From assembly GCA_030524455.1 (NCBI GenBank), contig JAUNGT010000007.1, positions 1 to 64,000 of the forward strand: DNA of 64,000 nucleotides, written 5' to 3'. Shown here one piece after another: positions 7,803 to 17,500 of this stretch. A program made the position numbers and the translations under genes. This DNA is from Eubacteriales bacterium. Lineage in GTDB: Bacteria; Bacillota; Clostridia; Lachnospirales; Lachnospiraceae. Within the stretch, counting starts at the first letter, position 1. The number at the start of each line of letters is the position of its first letter. A model generated the notes under the pieces. It worked only from the letters and a program-made list of their open reading frames with translations, searched no databases and was not told the origin of the DNA.

Positions 7803-9713
7803 ATGACGAGAGACGAGATCAGGATTCTTCAGGGGAAGCCATATCCCATGGGCTTGACGGTGACTGGAGAGAGAGAAGTGAATCTGGCGGCGGCACTGCA
7901 CGGCAAAGAGGAGTGCGGCGTTATTTTATATCCGAAAAAGGGAGGGAACCCGAGGCGGTTTCCTTTTCCGAGAGAGAACCGGACGGGCAACATCCACTGT
8001 ATGAGGCTGTCCGGTATTTCCATGGAGGAATACGAGTATAATTTTTATCAGGGCAGTCAGGTGGTGACGGATCCCTATGCCCGCCGCGTCTGCGGCAACG
8101 AATGCTGGGGCAGGCGGGTGTCCCCGCAGCTTCGGGGGAGCTGCCCGGAGGAGGATTTCGCGTGGGGAAACGACGTGCATCCTTTGATCCCGCTCAGGGA
8201 CACCGTGCTTTACCAGCTGCATGTGCGGGGCTTTACCAGACACAGCTCCTCGGGGGTGAAGAAAAAGGGCACCTTCGCCGGATTGGCGGAGAAGCTTCCC
8301 TATCTCAGGGAGCTGGGAGTCACGGCGGCAGAGCTGATGCCGGCTTACGAATTTCTGGAGCTGGAACGCCCGAGGGAGCGGGCCTCCTCGATGGAGGAGG
8401 CGGCAAGGCGCTGTCGGGAGAAGCCGGAGGAGAGGCCCAGAATCAATTACTGGGGCTTTAAGGAGGGCTATTATTTTGCGCCGAAGGCGTCCTACAGCGG
8501 CGGACAGCCGGAGACGGAATTTAAGGAACTGGTGAAGCTTTTCCATGAAAACGGTATGGAAATTATCATGCAGTTTTATTTTCCGCGGGAGATCAAGAGG
8601 GGATTTATCCTGGAGGTGCTGCGGTTTTGGGTGTGCGAGTATCACATCGACGGGATCCATCTGATGGGGGAGAGCATGCCCACGGAGCTTTTGGCGACGG
8701 ATCCGCTTTTGGCGAACACGAAGCTGTTTTACTATGATTTTCCGGCGGAGGATATTTACGGCTCCCGGGAGAGGCCAGATTATAAAAATCTTGCCTGTTG
8801 CCGGGATGTCTTTCAGTACGATATGCGCCGTTTCCTGAAGGGGGACGAGGGAAGCCTGCAGGGGGCGCTGGAATGCCTGCGCCAAAATCCGGCGCAGACC
8901 GGAGTGGTCAATTACATGGCAAGCTATGAGGGCTTTTCCCTGGCGGATCTGGTTTCCTATGACCGCAGGCACAACGAGGACAATGGGGAGGACAACCAGG
9001 ACGGCAATCCCTACAACGCCAGCTGGAACTGCGGGGCAGAGGGGCCTACCCGGAAAAAAAGCGTGCTCCGCCTGCGCAGGCAGCAGCTCCGCAATGCGGT
9101 CCTGCTCCTTTTGACGGCGCAGGGCACGCCCATGCTTACGGCCGGGGACGAGTTTTGCCAGAGCCGGCAGGGCAATAACAATGCCTACTGTCAGGACAAT
9201 GCGGTCAGCTGGATCGACTGGCGGCTGGCGGAGAAGAACCGGGATTTCCTGGAATTTGTGAAGGCTGCCCTGCGGCTGCGCAGCGCTCACCCGGTGCTGC
9301 ACCAGCCGGAGGAGCTGACGATGCAGGATTATGCGGCCTGCGGCTATCCGGATTTATCCTGGCACGGAAGGGAGGCCTGGCGGCTGGTGACGGACCGCCT
9401 CAGCCTGGAGGCGGGCGTGATGTACTGCGGCCGCTATGCTTACAGGAACCGGGAGCAGGAGGATGATTTTTTCTATATTGCCTACAACATGCACTGGATT
9501 CCCAGGGAGCTGGCGCTTCCCGATCTGCCGGCGGGGATGCGCTGGGAAAAAGTGATGGACAGCGCGGACGGGCAGTGTGAGAGCGACGGCCTTGTGCGGG
9601 AGAAAAAGCTGACGGTGCCCGGACGCGCCGTCTGGGTGCTGGAGAGCTTTGGAAGCCCTTTGGAGAAAGGAAAAAGGGCGGCAAGGAAGGGAAAGAAAAG
9701 TGAAGGCATTTGA
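7803..9713 (+). CDS. GH13 debranching-enzyme relative, probably catalytically inactive
   Basis: 636-residue relative of GlgX/isoamylase-type glycogen debranching enzymes, with an N-terminal CBM48-like part (about 1-125) and an alpha-amylase barrel. Homology is clear at residues 380-430 (LVSYDRRHNEDNGED, SWNCGAEGP) and PMLTAGDEFCQS. All conserved catalytic regions are lost: region I (DVVYNH) reads MQFYFPRE near 256-263, region II (GFRFD) reads GIHLMGE near 284-290 so the nucleophile Asp is absent, no acid/base Glu motif is recognisable, and region IV HDGF reads YEGF at 375-378. The barrel is also shortened after region I. It may bind glycogen or act as a regulatory partner. The start at 7803 follows GGGAGAG. 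Confidence 0.85.
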   Translation: MTRDEIRILQGKPYPMGLTVTGEREVNLAAALHGKEECGVILYPKKGGNPRRFPFPRENRTGNIHCMRLSGISMEEYEYNFYQGSQVVTDPYARRVCGNECWGRRVSPQLRGSCPEEDFAWGNDVHPLIPLRDTVLYQLHVRGFTRHSSSGVKKKGTFAGLAEKLPYLRELGVTAAELMPAYEFLELERPRERASSMEEAARRCREKPEERPRINYWGFKEGYYFAPKASYSGGQPETEFKELVKLFHENGMEIIMQFYFPREIKRGFILEVLRFWVCEYHIDGIHLMGESMPTELLATDPLLANTKLFYYDFPAEDIYGSRERPDYKNLACCRDVFQYDMRRFLKGDEGSLQGALECLRQNPAQTGVVNYMASYEGFSLADLVSYDRRHNEDNGEDNQDGNPYNASWNCGAEGPTRKKSVLRLRRQQLRNAVLLLLTAQGTPMLTAGDEFCQSRQGNNNAYCQDNAVSWIDWRLAEKNRDFLEFVKAALRLRSAHPVLHQPEELTMQDYAACGYPDLSWHGREAWRLVTDRLSLEAGVMYCGRYAYRNREQEDDFFYIAYNMHWIPRELALPDLPAGMRWEKVMDSADGQCESDGLVREKKLTVPGRAVWVLESFGSPLEKGKRAARKGKKSEGI

Positions 9714-10308
9714 GCATTTTAAGACGATCACATATCACAAATACCTGGTGATGAAGGGCTGCTTTGCGGTGGGCCTGTACTGGCAGGGGATCTGTCATGA
9801 TTTGTCCAAATATTCCTGGACGGAGTTTCGGGTGGGAGCAAAATATTATCAGGGCAACCGAAGCCCCAACAACGCGGAGCGGGAGGATATCGGCTATTCC
9901 ACCTCCTGGCTCCATCACAAAGGACGCAACAAGCATCACTATGAATATTGGATTGATTACAGTACCAGGGAGGTCAAGGGCGGTATGGCGCCGGTGCCTA
10001 TGCCCCGCCGGTATGTGGCGGAGATGCTGATGGACCGGATCGCTGCCTCCAAGACCTACCGGGGAGCGGCCTACAAGGACAGCGATCCGCTGGACTATTA
10101 CCGGAGCGCCAAGGAGCCGCCCATGATCCATCCCAGGACAAAGCGGCAGCTGGAGAAGCTGTTGACCATGCTGGCCAATGAAGGAGAGGAAAAAACCTTC
10201 GCCTATGTCCGGCGGGTGGTGCTGCACAAGGGCCGTCCGTTTGGAGCTAGAGCGGTGAAAAGAAGAGGAAGACAGGCAAACGAAGGCCGGGCCGCGCATA
10301 GGATATGA
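9700..10308 (+). CDS. DUF5662 family protein
   Basis: 202-residue cytosolic protein of unknown function, with His- and Tyr-rich conserved blocks near the N-terminus: HFKTITYHKYLVMK, GICHDLSKYS and WLHHKGRNKHHYEYW. The His-Asp pairs (HDLSKYS, HHKGRNKHH) look like a metal site, though no reaction is known to me. The GTG start at 9700 is chosen because it follows AAGGAAGGG and places HFKTIT at the N-terminus. It overlaps the GH13 gene by 14 bases, so the two are co-translated. Confidence 0.85.
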   Translation: MKAFEHFKTITYHKYLVMKGCFAVGLYWQGICHDLSKYSWTEFRVGAKYYQGNRSPNNAEREDIGYSTSWLHHKGRNKHHYEYWIDYSTREVKGGMAPVPMPRRYVAEMLMDRIAASKTYRGAAYKDSDPLDYYRSAKEPPMIHPRTKRQLEKLLTMLANEGEEKTFAYVRRVVLHKGRPFGARAVKRRGRQANEGRAAHRI

Positions 10309-10562
10309 CAGAGAAAGCGGGAAACGAGTGTGATCCTATGAATATTCTTACGTTGCTGGTGCTTCTGATGTGCTGCCGGGGCGGCTGCCGCTGCCGGAAA
10401 CCGGACGCTGACCAGAACAGTCAATGCTGCGGCTGTACGGGAATGCCGGCGCCCCAGCCGATGCCGCGTTATGACCGGGAAATGGGGGACGGCCCCTGTA
10501 TGGACAGCGTGCCTGCGATGAGCGGGCAGATGGGAGAGCCCTATCCGATTTATCGGGAGTAA
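10305..10562 (+). CDS. small Cys-rich hypothetical protein
   Basis: 85-residue ORF whose ATGA start overlaps the stop of the DUF5662 gene. A short hydrophobic stretch (MNILTLLVLLMCC) is followed by cysteines (CCRGGCRCRK, CCGCTG) and a Pro/Met-rich tail. An internal ATG at 10338 would begin right at the hydrophobic stretch. There is no family match I recognise. The ATGA coupling and the terminator just downstream argue for a real gene; the RBS is weak. Confidence 0.45.
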   Translation: MTEKAGNECDPMNILTLLVLLMCCRGGCRCRKPDADQNSQCCGCTGMPAPQPMPRYDREMGDGPCMDSVPAMSGQMGEPYPIYRE

Positions 10563-10593
10563 ACGGTGAGACGAACAAAATTGATTTTTTTGG

Positions 10594-10627
10594 AAAAAGG
10601 CAGTGCCGCAAAGGGACTGCCTTTTTT
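10594..10627 (+). terminator. terminator of the GH13-DUF5662 operon
   Basis: AAAAAGGCAGT...ACTGCCTTTTTT hairpin with a run of six T, just before the helicase promoter. Confidence 0.9.
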
Positions 10628-10649
10628 GTGGCACAGGGCGCTTTTTTCA

Positions 10650-10678
10650 TTGACAAGCGGGAATAATACGGGTATAGT
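10650..10678 (+). promoter_or_regulatory. sigma-A promoter of the DEAD-box helicase gene
   Basis: TTGACA, 17 bases, TATAGT. The ATG is about 38 bases downstream with TAAGGAG in front of it. Confidence 0.88.
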
Positions 10679-10716
10679 CATAGAGGTTTCATGCAAGAAA
10701 TCATTAAGGAGAATAC

Positions 10717-12300
10717 ATGGGAGATTTATTAGTACGGTACGACGAGTCGGGAATCGACGAACGGATCCTGCGCGCTGTGGAGGAGATGGGTTTTGTCCAC
10801 ATGACGCCGATCCAGGAGAAGGCGATTCCTATTTTTATGGAAGGAAAAGATGTGATCGGGCAGGCCCAGACGGGCACCGGCAAGACGGCGGCCTTTGGGA
10901 TCCCGATGCTGGAGCTGATCAACGAGGGAGACAAAGGGCTCCAGGGGATGATCCTTTGCCCTACCAGGGAGCTTGCCATGCAGGCGGCCCAGCAGCTTCG
11001 GCAGTTTGCGAAATATATGCACAATATCCGCGTGCTGCCCGTCTACGGCGGACAGGACATCGGACGGCAGATCAAGGCGCTCAAGGGAGGTGTGCAGATT
11101 ATTGTGGGAACCCCCGGACGTGTGATGGATCATATGCGCCGGCACACGATCCGGCTGGACGGACTGAAAATGGTGGTGCTGGATGAGGCCGACGAGATGC
11201 TGAACATGGGCTTTCGGGAGGATATGGAGACGATCCTGAGAGAGATTCCGGGAGAGCACCAGACGGCGCTGTTTTCCGCCACGATGCCGGAGCCGATCCT
11301 GCGGATTACCAACCAGTTCCAGAAGGATGCGGTGCTGGTGAAGATGGTGACAAAGGAGCTGACGGTGGAAAAAATCCGCCAGTATCTTTACTATATCCGC
11401 CGGGAGGATAAGGAGGCGGCTGCGGCGCGTCTGATCGAGTATTACGATTTGAAGCGCGGACTGATTTTCTGCAATACAAAAAGCATGGTGGATGAGCTGG
11501 CGGAGCGCCTGAAAAACAGGGGAATCTCGGCGGAAGGGCTGCACGGGGATCTGAGCCAGGCCCAGAGAGACACCGTGATGAACCGTTTCCGGAGCGGCAG
11601 CCTGCAGATGCTCATCGCCACGGATGTGGCGGCGCGGGGGATCGATGTAAGCGATGTGGACAGCGTGATCAATTACGACGTGCCTCAGGATATTGAATAT
11701 TATGTGCACCGTATCGGCCGGACCGGTCGCGCGGGCCGGGAGGGGATGTCCTTTACGCTGGCAAACCGGCGGGAATCCTTCCGGATCCGGGAAATTGAGC
11801 GGGTGTGCCGGACGAAGCTGGAGGAAAAGAGCCTTCCCTCCGGTGAGGAGGTGCAGCGGCACAAGGAGGAGACCGCGCTGAAGCGGATTGTGCGGGTGAT
11901 GGAGGAGGCCAACACGGCCGACTGCTACCGTGCGGTGGAGCGCTTCGAGCGGGAAAGCGGGATTTCCGCGCTGGAGCTGGCGGCGGCTTTTCTGTATGAC
12001 AGAGCCGGAGGAGAGCCGGAGGAGATCATCGAGGAGCCCAGGCCCGTCCGTCGGGAGCAGCGCTTTGGCGGCGACCGCCGGGAAGCGGGAGCTTCCTTCG
12101 GAAGACGGCGTGCGGGAGGTTACTCCGGACGCCGGGGAGAGGGTTTTCGCGGATACCGGGACAGCGAGGGCGGCCGGAGCCGTCAGGGCAGCGAGAGCCG
12201 GAGAAGCCGGGACGGTCAGGAGCGCAGGAGCGCGGGAACCGGCAGCCGGACACGCCGGGTGAATCAGGAGAGCTACAGCAGCCGCCGCAAGAGCAGCTGA
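10717..12300 (+). CDS. DEAD-box ATP-dependent RNA helicase (CshA/DeaD type)
   Basis: 527-residue RNA helicase for RNA unwinding in ribosome assembly, RNA turnover or cold adaptation. Motifs in order: Q motif (MTPIQEKAIP), AQTGTGKT at 50-57, PTRELA, TPGR, DEAD at 156-159, SAT, and HRIGRTGRAGR. The C-terminal roughly 90 residues form an Arg/Gly/Ser-rich disordered tail (GRRRAGGYSGRRGEGFRGY and similar) that would bind RNA non-specifically. It appears monocistronic, with its own promoter. CshA and DeaD/DbpA cannot be separated from the sequence alone. Confidence 0.95.
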   Translation: MGDLLVRYDESGIDERILRAVEEMGFVHMTPIQEKAIPIFMEGKDVIGQAQTGTGKTAAFGIPMLELINEGDKGLQGMILCPTRELAMQAAQQLRQFAKYMHNIRVLPVYGGQDIGRQIKALKGGVQIIVGTPGRVMDHMRRHTIRLDGLKMVVLDEADEMLNMGFREDMETILREIPGEHQTALFSATMPEPILRITNQFQKDAVLVKMVTKELTVEKIRQYLYYIRREDKEAAAARLIEYYDLKRGLIFCNTKSMVDELAERLKNRGISAEGLHGDLSQAQRDTVMNRFRSGSLQMLIATDVAARGIDVSDVDSVINYDVPQDIEYYVHRIGRTGRAGREGMSFTLANRRESFRIREIERVCRTKLEEKSLPSGEEVQRHKEETALKRIVRVMEEANTADCYRAVERFERESGISALELAAAFLYDRAGGEPEEIIEEPRPVRREQRFGGDRREAGASFGRRRAGGYSGRRGEGFRGYRDSEGGRSRQGSESRRSRDGQERRSAGTGSRTRRVNQESYSSRRKSS

Positions 12301-12336
12301 GTGACTGTGCGTTGCAAAAGCGGCTGAGCGACCGTG

Positions 12337-12365
12337 TTGACGAAGAGGGATAATCCTGCTACACT
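12337..12365 (+). promoter_or_regulatory. sigma-A promoter of trpS
   Basis: TTGACG, 17 bases, TACACT, about 50 bases before the trpS ATG. The leader is too short for a T-box. Confidence 0.8.
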
Positions 12366-12415
12366 AAACAAGGACATGCCCCAAACGGGCAGCCGGAAAA
12401 TTGGAGGTAGGAGCA

Positions 12416-13420
12416 ATGATCGGAGAGCAAAAGGTACTTTTCAGCGGCATGCAGGCCACAGGCAACCTGACTTTGGGCAATTATCTGGGGGCCCTGAAAA
12501 ACTGGGTAAATATTGCGGATGAATATATGACGTTTTTTTCGGTGGTGGATATGCATTCCATCACCGTGCGGCAGGATCCGGCGGAGCTGCGCCGCAGGGC
12601 AAGGACGCTTTTGACCCTTTATATCGCGGCGGGGCTTGATCCGGAGAAAAACTGTCTTTACTATCAGTCCCATGTGTCCGGACATGCGGAGCTGGCGTGG
12701 ATTTTAAACTGCTACACCTATATGGGCGAGTTAAACCGGATGACTCAGTTTAAGGATAAGTCCGCCAAGCATGCGGACAACATAAACGCCGGACTGTTTA
12801 CTTATCCGGTGCTGATGGCGGCGGACATTCTTCTGTACCAGGCGGATGTGGTGCCGGTGGGCAAGGATCAGCTGCAGCATCTGGAGCTGACCCGCGACAT
12901 CGCGCAGCGCTTCAACGCGATCTACGGGGATGTGTTTACCGTTCCGGAGCCCTACATGGGCAAGGCGGGCGCAAAGATTATGAGCCTGCAGGATCCGTCC
13001 AAAAAGATGAGCAAGTCGGACGAGAATCCCAACGCAAGCATTTATCTGATGGACGATAAGGATGCCATCATGCGCAAGTTCAAGCGCGCGGTGACAGATT
13101 CCGAGGGCCAGGTGCGCTACCGGGAGGAACAGCCCGGCATCCGTAACCTGATGGATATTTACGGGGCCTGCACGAAAAAGACGCCGGAGGAGATCGAGCG
13201 GGAATTTGACGGCAGAGGCTACGGGGACTTTAAGACCGCGGTGGGCGAGGCCGTGGCGGCGGAGCTTTTGCCGCTGCAGGAGCGCTTTGCTCAACTGTCC
13301 GGGGACAAGGCGTACCTGGACAGCGTGATCAAAAACAATGCGGAGAAGGCGGATCACTACGCCACCAAAACGCTGCGCAAGGTGCAGAAGAAGGTGGGCT
13401 TCCCGGAGCGGATCCGGTAA
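12416..13420 (+). CDS. trpS: tryptophanyl-tRNA synthetase
   Basis: Class I aminoacyl-tRNA synthetase that charges tRNA-Trp. It has 334 residues, the usual short bacterial form. The HIGH-type motif is TGNLTLGNYLGA near the N-terminus and the KMSKS loop is KKMSKSDEN. The ATG at 12416 follows GGAGGTAGGAGC; an in-frame TTG at 12401 lies on top of the RBS and is rejected. It converges on the AraC gene with only 20 bases between the two. Confidence 0.97.
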   Translation: MIGEQKVLFSGMQATGNLTLGNYLGALKNWVNIADEYMTFFSVVDMHSITVRQDPAELRRRARTLLTLYIAAGLDPEKNCLYYQSHVSGHAELAWILNCYTYMGELNRMTQFKDKSAKHADNINAGLFTYPVLMAADILLYQADVVPVGKDQLQHLELTRDIAQRFNAIYGDVFTVPEPYMGKAGAKIMSLQDPSKKMSKSDENPNASIYLMDDKDAIMRKFKRAVTDSEGQVRYREEQPGIRNLMDIYGACTKKTPEEIEREFDGRGYGDFKTAVGEAVAAELLPLQERFAQLSGDKAYLDSVIKNNAEKADHYATKTLRKVQKKVGFPERIR

Positions 13421-13440
13421 TTTTTGGCGGGGCAGACAGG

Positions 13441-14283
13441 CTATTCCGAGGCCCTGTATTGGGCCGGCGTCAGCCCCTGGCGGCGCTTGAAGGCGCTGCA
13501 AAATACGCTTTCACAGGAAAACCCGGTCTGGAAGCAGATGTCCTTGACGGAGAGCGTGGTGTTTTTGAGCAGGTAGCGGGCGGTGGCAATGCGCGTGTTT
13601 ACCAGGTATTCGTGGGGCGTAAAGCCGGTCTCTTTTTTGAAGGTGCGGATAAAGTGATAGAGGCTCAGGCCCGCCCGGTGGGCCAGTTGCTCCACGGAGA
13701 TGTCCTTTGCAAAATTTTCATTGATGTAGGTGACGGTTTCCTCCGCCATGCCCGCCTGACGGCCGCTGTTTTCCGGCAGCGTCTGGACGAGCAGGCAGGC
13801 GGTGAGAAGATCCGTCAGATATTTGGCGAGCAGAGGCTCACGGACAATGCTTCCGGTCTGAAATACCCGGAAGATCGCCAGGAGCTTGTCTGCGACGGAG
13901 TGAGGGTCCGGCAGGGAGAATACGTTTCCCAGCCGGGCCCTCACGGCGTTGTAGTAGGGCCGGGCCATCACACCGTCAAAGTGGCACCAGAGACAGTCAA
14001 AGCCCTCGCCGGTCCGGTAGCCGTGGGGGCGATAGCAGTCCAGAAGCACAAACTGACCGCGGACAGCGGTCACGCTTTTGCCGTCGAAGGAGGCTTCAAG
14101 AGAGCCCTTTTGAATATATAAAAGCAGGAAGCTGTCGAAGCTGTCCCGGGAAAGCAGATAGCCGGGCAGATAGGAAAACTGTCCGCACTGCATGGGATAT
14201 AAAAAGGTTTCCATGGCCAGGCGGCTGGGGGAATAGATATAGTATTCGGACTGAGGAGCGACGAGACGTTCGCAGGATTTCAT
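13441..14283 (-). CDS. AraC family transcriptional regulator
   Basis: 280 residues: an N-terminal cupin-like sensor (about 25-130; LLLYIQKGSLEAS and LLDCYRPHGYR are typical) and a C-terminal double helix-turn-helix (about 180-278; ISVEQLAHRAGLSLYHFIRTFKKETG and VKDICFQTGFSCESVFCSAFKR). The ligand is probably a sugar. It is divergent from the large DUF5107/TPR gene and probably controls it; an inverted repeat lies between them. The start at 14283 has GGGAGG seven bases upstream, whereas the in-frame ATG at 14304 has no RBS. Confidence 0.93.
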   Translation of the reverse strand: MKSCERLVAPQSEYYIYSPSRLAMETFLYPMQCGQFSYLPGYLLSRDSFDSFLLLYIQKGSLEASFDGKSVTAVRGQFVLLDCYRPHGYRTGEGFDCLWCHFDGVMARPYYNAVRARLGNVFSLPDPHSVADKLLAIFRVFQTGSIVREPLLAKYLTDLLTACLLVQTLPENSGRQAGMAEETVTYINENFAKDISVEQLAHRAGLSLYHFIRTFKKETGFTPHEYLVNTRIATARYLLKNTTLSVKDICFQTGFSCESVFCSAFKRRQGLTPAQYRASE

Positions 14284-14364
14284 AATAGCCTCCCTGAAGA
14301 TCATTTGATTTGGTGCGCGGCCAGCTGTTTTGCACCGCGCTGCACCCTCTGTATCGTATCAAAA

Positions 14365-14390
14365 TTTTTGCGGCAGGACAACCGCAAAAA
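14365..14390. promoter_or_regulatory. inverted repeat in the AraC/DUF5107 divergent region
   Basis: TTTTTGCGG, 8 bases, CCGCAAAAA. Its position between divergent genes suggests an operator for the AraC protein. No gene is seen in the rest of 14284-14508. A weak + strand promoter-like pair (TTGCAC, 16 bases, TATCGT) starts at about 14328. Confidence 0.4.
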
Positions 14391-14508
14391 ATATAAATGA
14401 TCCAGCAAACGGGATGAATGAAATTCCTTTGTTTCTGCGATATATTTATTTTCAACAGAGCAAGAAACGCGGCCAAAGCGGCGGATGCGTTGGGAATGGA
14501 GGACAGAT

Positions 14509-17500
14509 ATGGAGCAGGCAAGGGTCTGGGCAGAGAAGGTGACGATCCCCACCTACGAGATCGGGGAAGCGGAGAAAAATCCGATGTTTCTGGACAAGAG
14601 AGTGTATCAGGGCAGCAGTGGAAAGGTATACCCTTATCCTACGGTGGAGCGGATCAGCGACGTAAAACGGGATAAGACCTACAACGCCGTTTTTCTGGAA
14701 AACGAGTATCTGAAGGTGATGGTGCTCCCGGAGCTTGGCGGAAGGATCCAGAGGGCCTATGACAAGACAAACGGCTACGATTTTGTCTATTATAATCATG
14801 TGATCAAGCCGGCGCTGGTCGGTCTGACCGGGCCCTGGATCTCCGGCGGCATCGAGTTTAACTGGCCTCAGCACCATCGGCCCACCACCTTTTTGCCGGT
14901 GGACTATACGATTCTGGAGGGGGAGGACGGCAGCGCCAGCGTTCTGCTCCACGATGTGGATCAGATGTACGGCACAAAGGGGCTGACCAGGATCGCCCTG
15001 TACCCGCAGAAGGCCTATATCGAGATTACCGGACAGCTCTATAACCGCACCAGCATGCCGCAGACCTTTTTGTGGTGGGCAAACCCTGCGGTGCCCGTAA
15101 ACGACAATACCCAGTCCATTTTCCCGCCGGATGTGCACGCGGTGATGGATCACGGCAAGCGCGACGTATCCCGGTTCCCCATCGCCACGGGCGTTTACTA
15201 CAAGCACGACTACAGCGAGGGAGTGGATATTTCCCGCTATAAAAACATCCCCGTGCCGACCTCCTACATGGCGGAGAAGTCCAAATACGATTTCGTGGGC
15301 GGCTATGATTACGGGAAGGAGGCGGGGATCCTGCATGTGGCGGATCACCATATTTCCCCCGGCAAAAAGCAGTGGACCTGGGGCTGCGGCGATTTCGGAA
15401 AGGCCTGGGACCGGAATCTGACGGATGAGGACGGCCCCTATGTGGAGCTGATGACCGGCGTTTACACCGACAACCAGCCGGATTTCACCTGGCTTAAGCC
15501 CTTTGAGGAAAAGGTGTTTACCCAGTATTTTATGCCCTACAAGGCGGTGGGACAGGTGAAAAACGCTTCGAAGGAGGCAGCGATCCATCTTTCCTGTAAG
15601 GACGGACGGGCGCAGATGAGAGTCTACGCCACCGGCGTGTACGAGGATGCGCAAATCCGTCTGACGGCGGCGGGAAGGACGGTGTACGAGGAAACGACCG
15701 CCCTTTCCCCGGAGCAGATTTTCGAGGCCGATGCAGACTGCGCAGGCTGCAGGGAAGAGCAGCTTTGTCTGTCCGTCTGGGCAGACGGACGCTGCCTGAT
15801 CTCCTACCAGCCGGAAAAGCAGGAGATCCCCAAACTGCCGGAGCCCGCCAAAGCCGTGAAGGATCCGGCGCAGATACAGACCTGCGAGGAGCTGTATCTG
15901 GCGGGACAGCATATCGAGCAGTACCGGCATGCCACTTATCTGCCCGATCCCTATTATCTGGAGGCTTTGAAGCGGGATCCCGGCGATATCCGTTCCAATA
16001 ACGCCTACGGACAGCTCCTGCTGCGCAGAGGGCGGTTTCCGCAGGCGCAGGAGCATTTTGAGAAAGCCATCGAGCGGCTGACGGAGAGAAATCCCAATCC
16101 CTACAACAGTGAGAGCTACTATCTGCTGGGGCTTGCACTCTGGTATCAGGGCCGGGAAAAGGAGGCTTATGACGCCTTTTACAAGGCAACCTGGAGCAAC
16201 GAGCAGCAGGAGATGTCCTATTACTATCTGGCGGCCATCGACGCCAGGGCGGGACGGCTTGCGCAGGCAGCAGAGCACATCGGGAGAGCGCTGGTCAAAA
16301 ATGCTCACAATATAAAGGCGAGAGGCTTAAAGGCCTGGCTGCTGCGCAAATGCGGACAGGAAAAGGCAGCGAAGGAATGGATTGACCATAGCCTGGCGCT
16401 GGATCCCTTCGATTTTGTGTCCGGCAACGAACAGGTGCTGCTGGCCCTTCAGGAGGGAAGGGAGCAGGAGGCGAAGGCCCTGCGCTGTACGCTGCGTGAA
16501 AAAATGAGGGATTTCCAGGAAAATTATCTGATGACCGCCCGGGACTACGCGGAATTTGGCGGCTATGAGGAGGCGCTGGCGCTTTTGGAGGACTGCACGA
16601 AGAACTATCCGATGCTTTTCTATTACCGCGCATATTATCAGGACTGCCTGGAAAAGAGAAACGGCACGGCAGAGAGCGGGGCGGTCGGCGCTTTGCTGCG
16701 GCAGGCGGAGGAGTGCCCGTCGGATTACTGCTTCCCCAACAAGACAGAGGACATTTTGGTGCTGTATTTTGCCGTGGAGAGAGGCTGTCCGGCAAAGGCG
16801 GCCTATTACCTGGGCTGTCTGTTCTATGACAAGCTCCAGTGGGAGGAGGCAGTGAGGCTCTGGGAATGCTCGGCCGCTGCAAACCCCGGCTTCCCCACGG
16901 TGCACCGCAACCTGGCGCTGGCCTACTACAACAGACGCAAGGATGCTGCCGGCGCGAAGAAGGAGATGGAAAAGGCATTTTCCCTGGACACTTCCGACGT
17001 GCGCATTTTTCTGGAGCTGGACCAGCTCTACAAAAAGCTGGGCTACAGCTTTGAGCAGCGGCTGGAAAATTACGAGCGGCACCGGGAGCTGCCGGAGGGC
17101 CGGGACGATCTGCTGATTGAATATATCACGCTGGTGAATATGACCGGAGAGCATCAGAGAGCCTATGATCTGATTATGAGACACCGGTTCCATCCCTGGG
17201 AGGGCGGTGAAGGCAAGATCACGACCCAGTACACGCTGGCCCTTCTGGAGATGGCAAAGCAGGCCCAGCGCCGGGAGGATTATGCGGAGGCGGAGCTGCT
17301 TTTGCGCAGGGCTCTGAGCTACCCGGAAAATCTGGGCGAAGGACGGCTGGAGGGCACCAAGGACAACCACGTCTATTATCATCTGGGCCTGGCGCTGGAA
17401 GCCCAGGGGCGGACGGAGGAGGCAAGGGACTGCTATCGCCGCGCGACGATCGGCACGGATGAGCCTGCCGGAGCCATGTACTACAACGACCAGCCCGCGG

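Noticed and set aside
12301..12415. T-box or Trp leader before trpS
   Set aside because: The promoter lies only about 50 bases upstream of the start; there is no T-box core or terminator hairpin.
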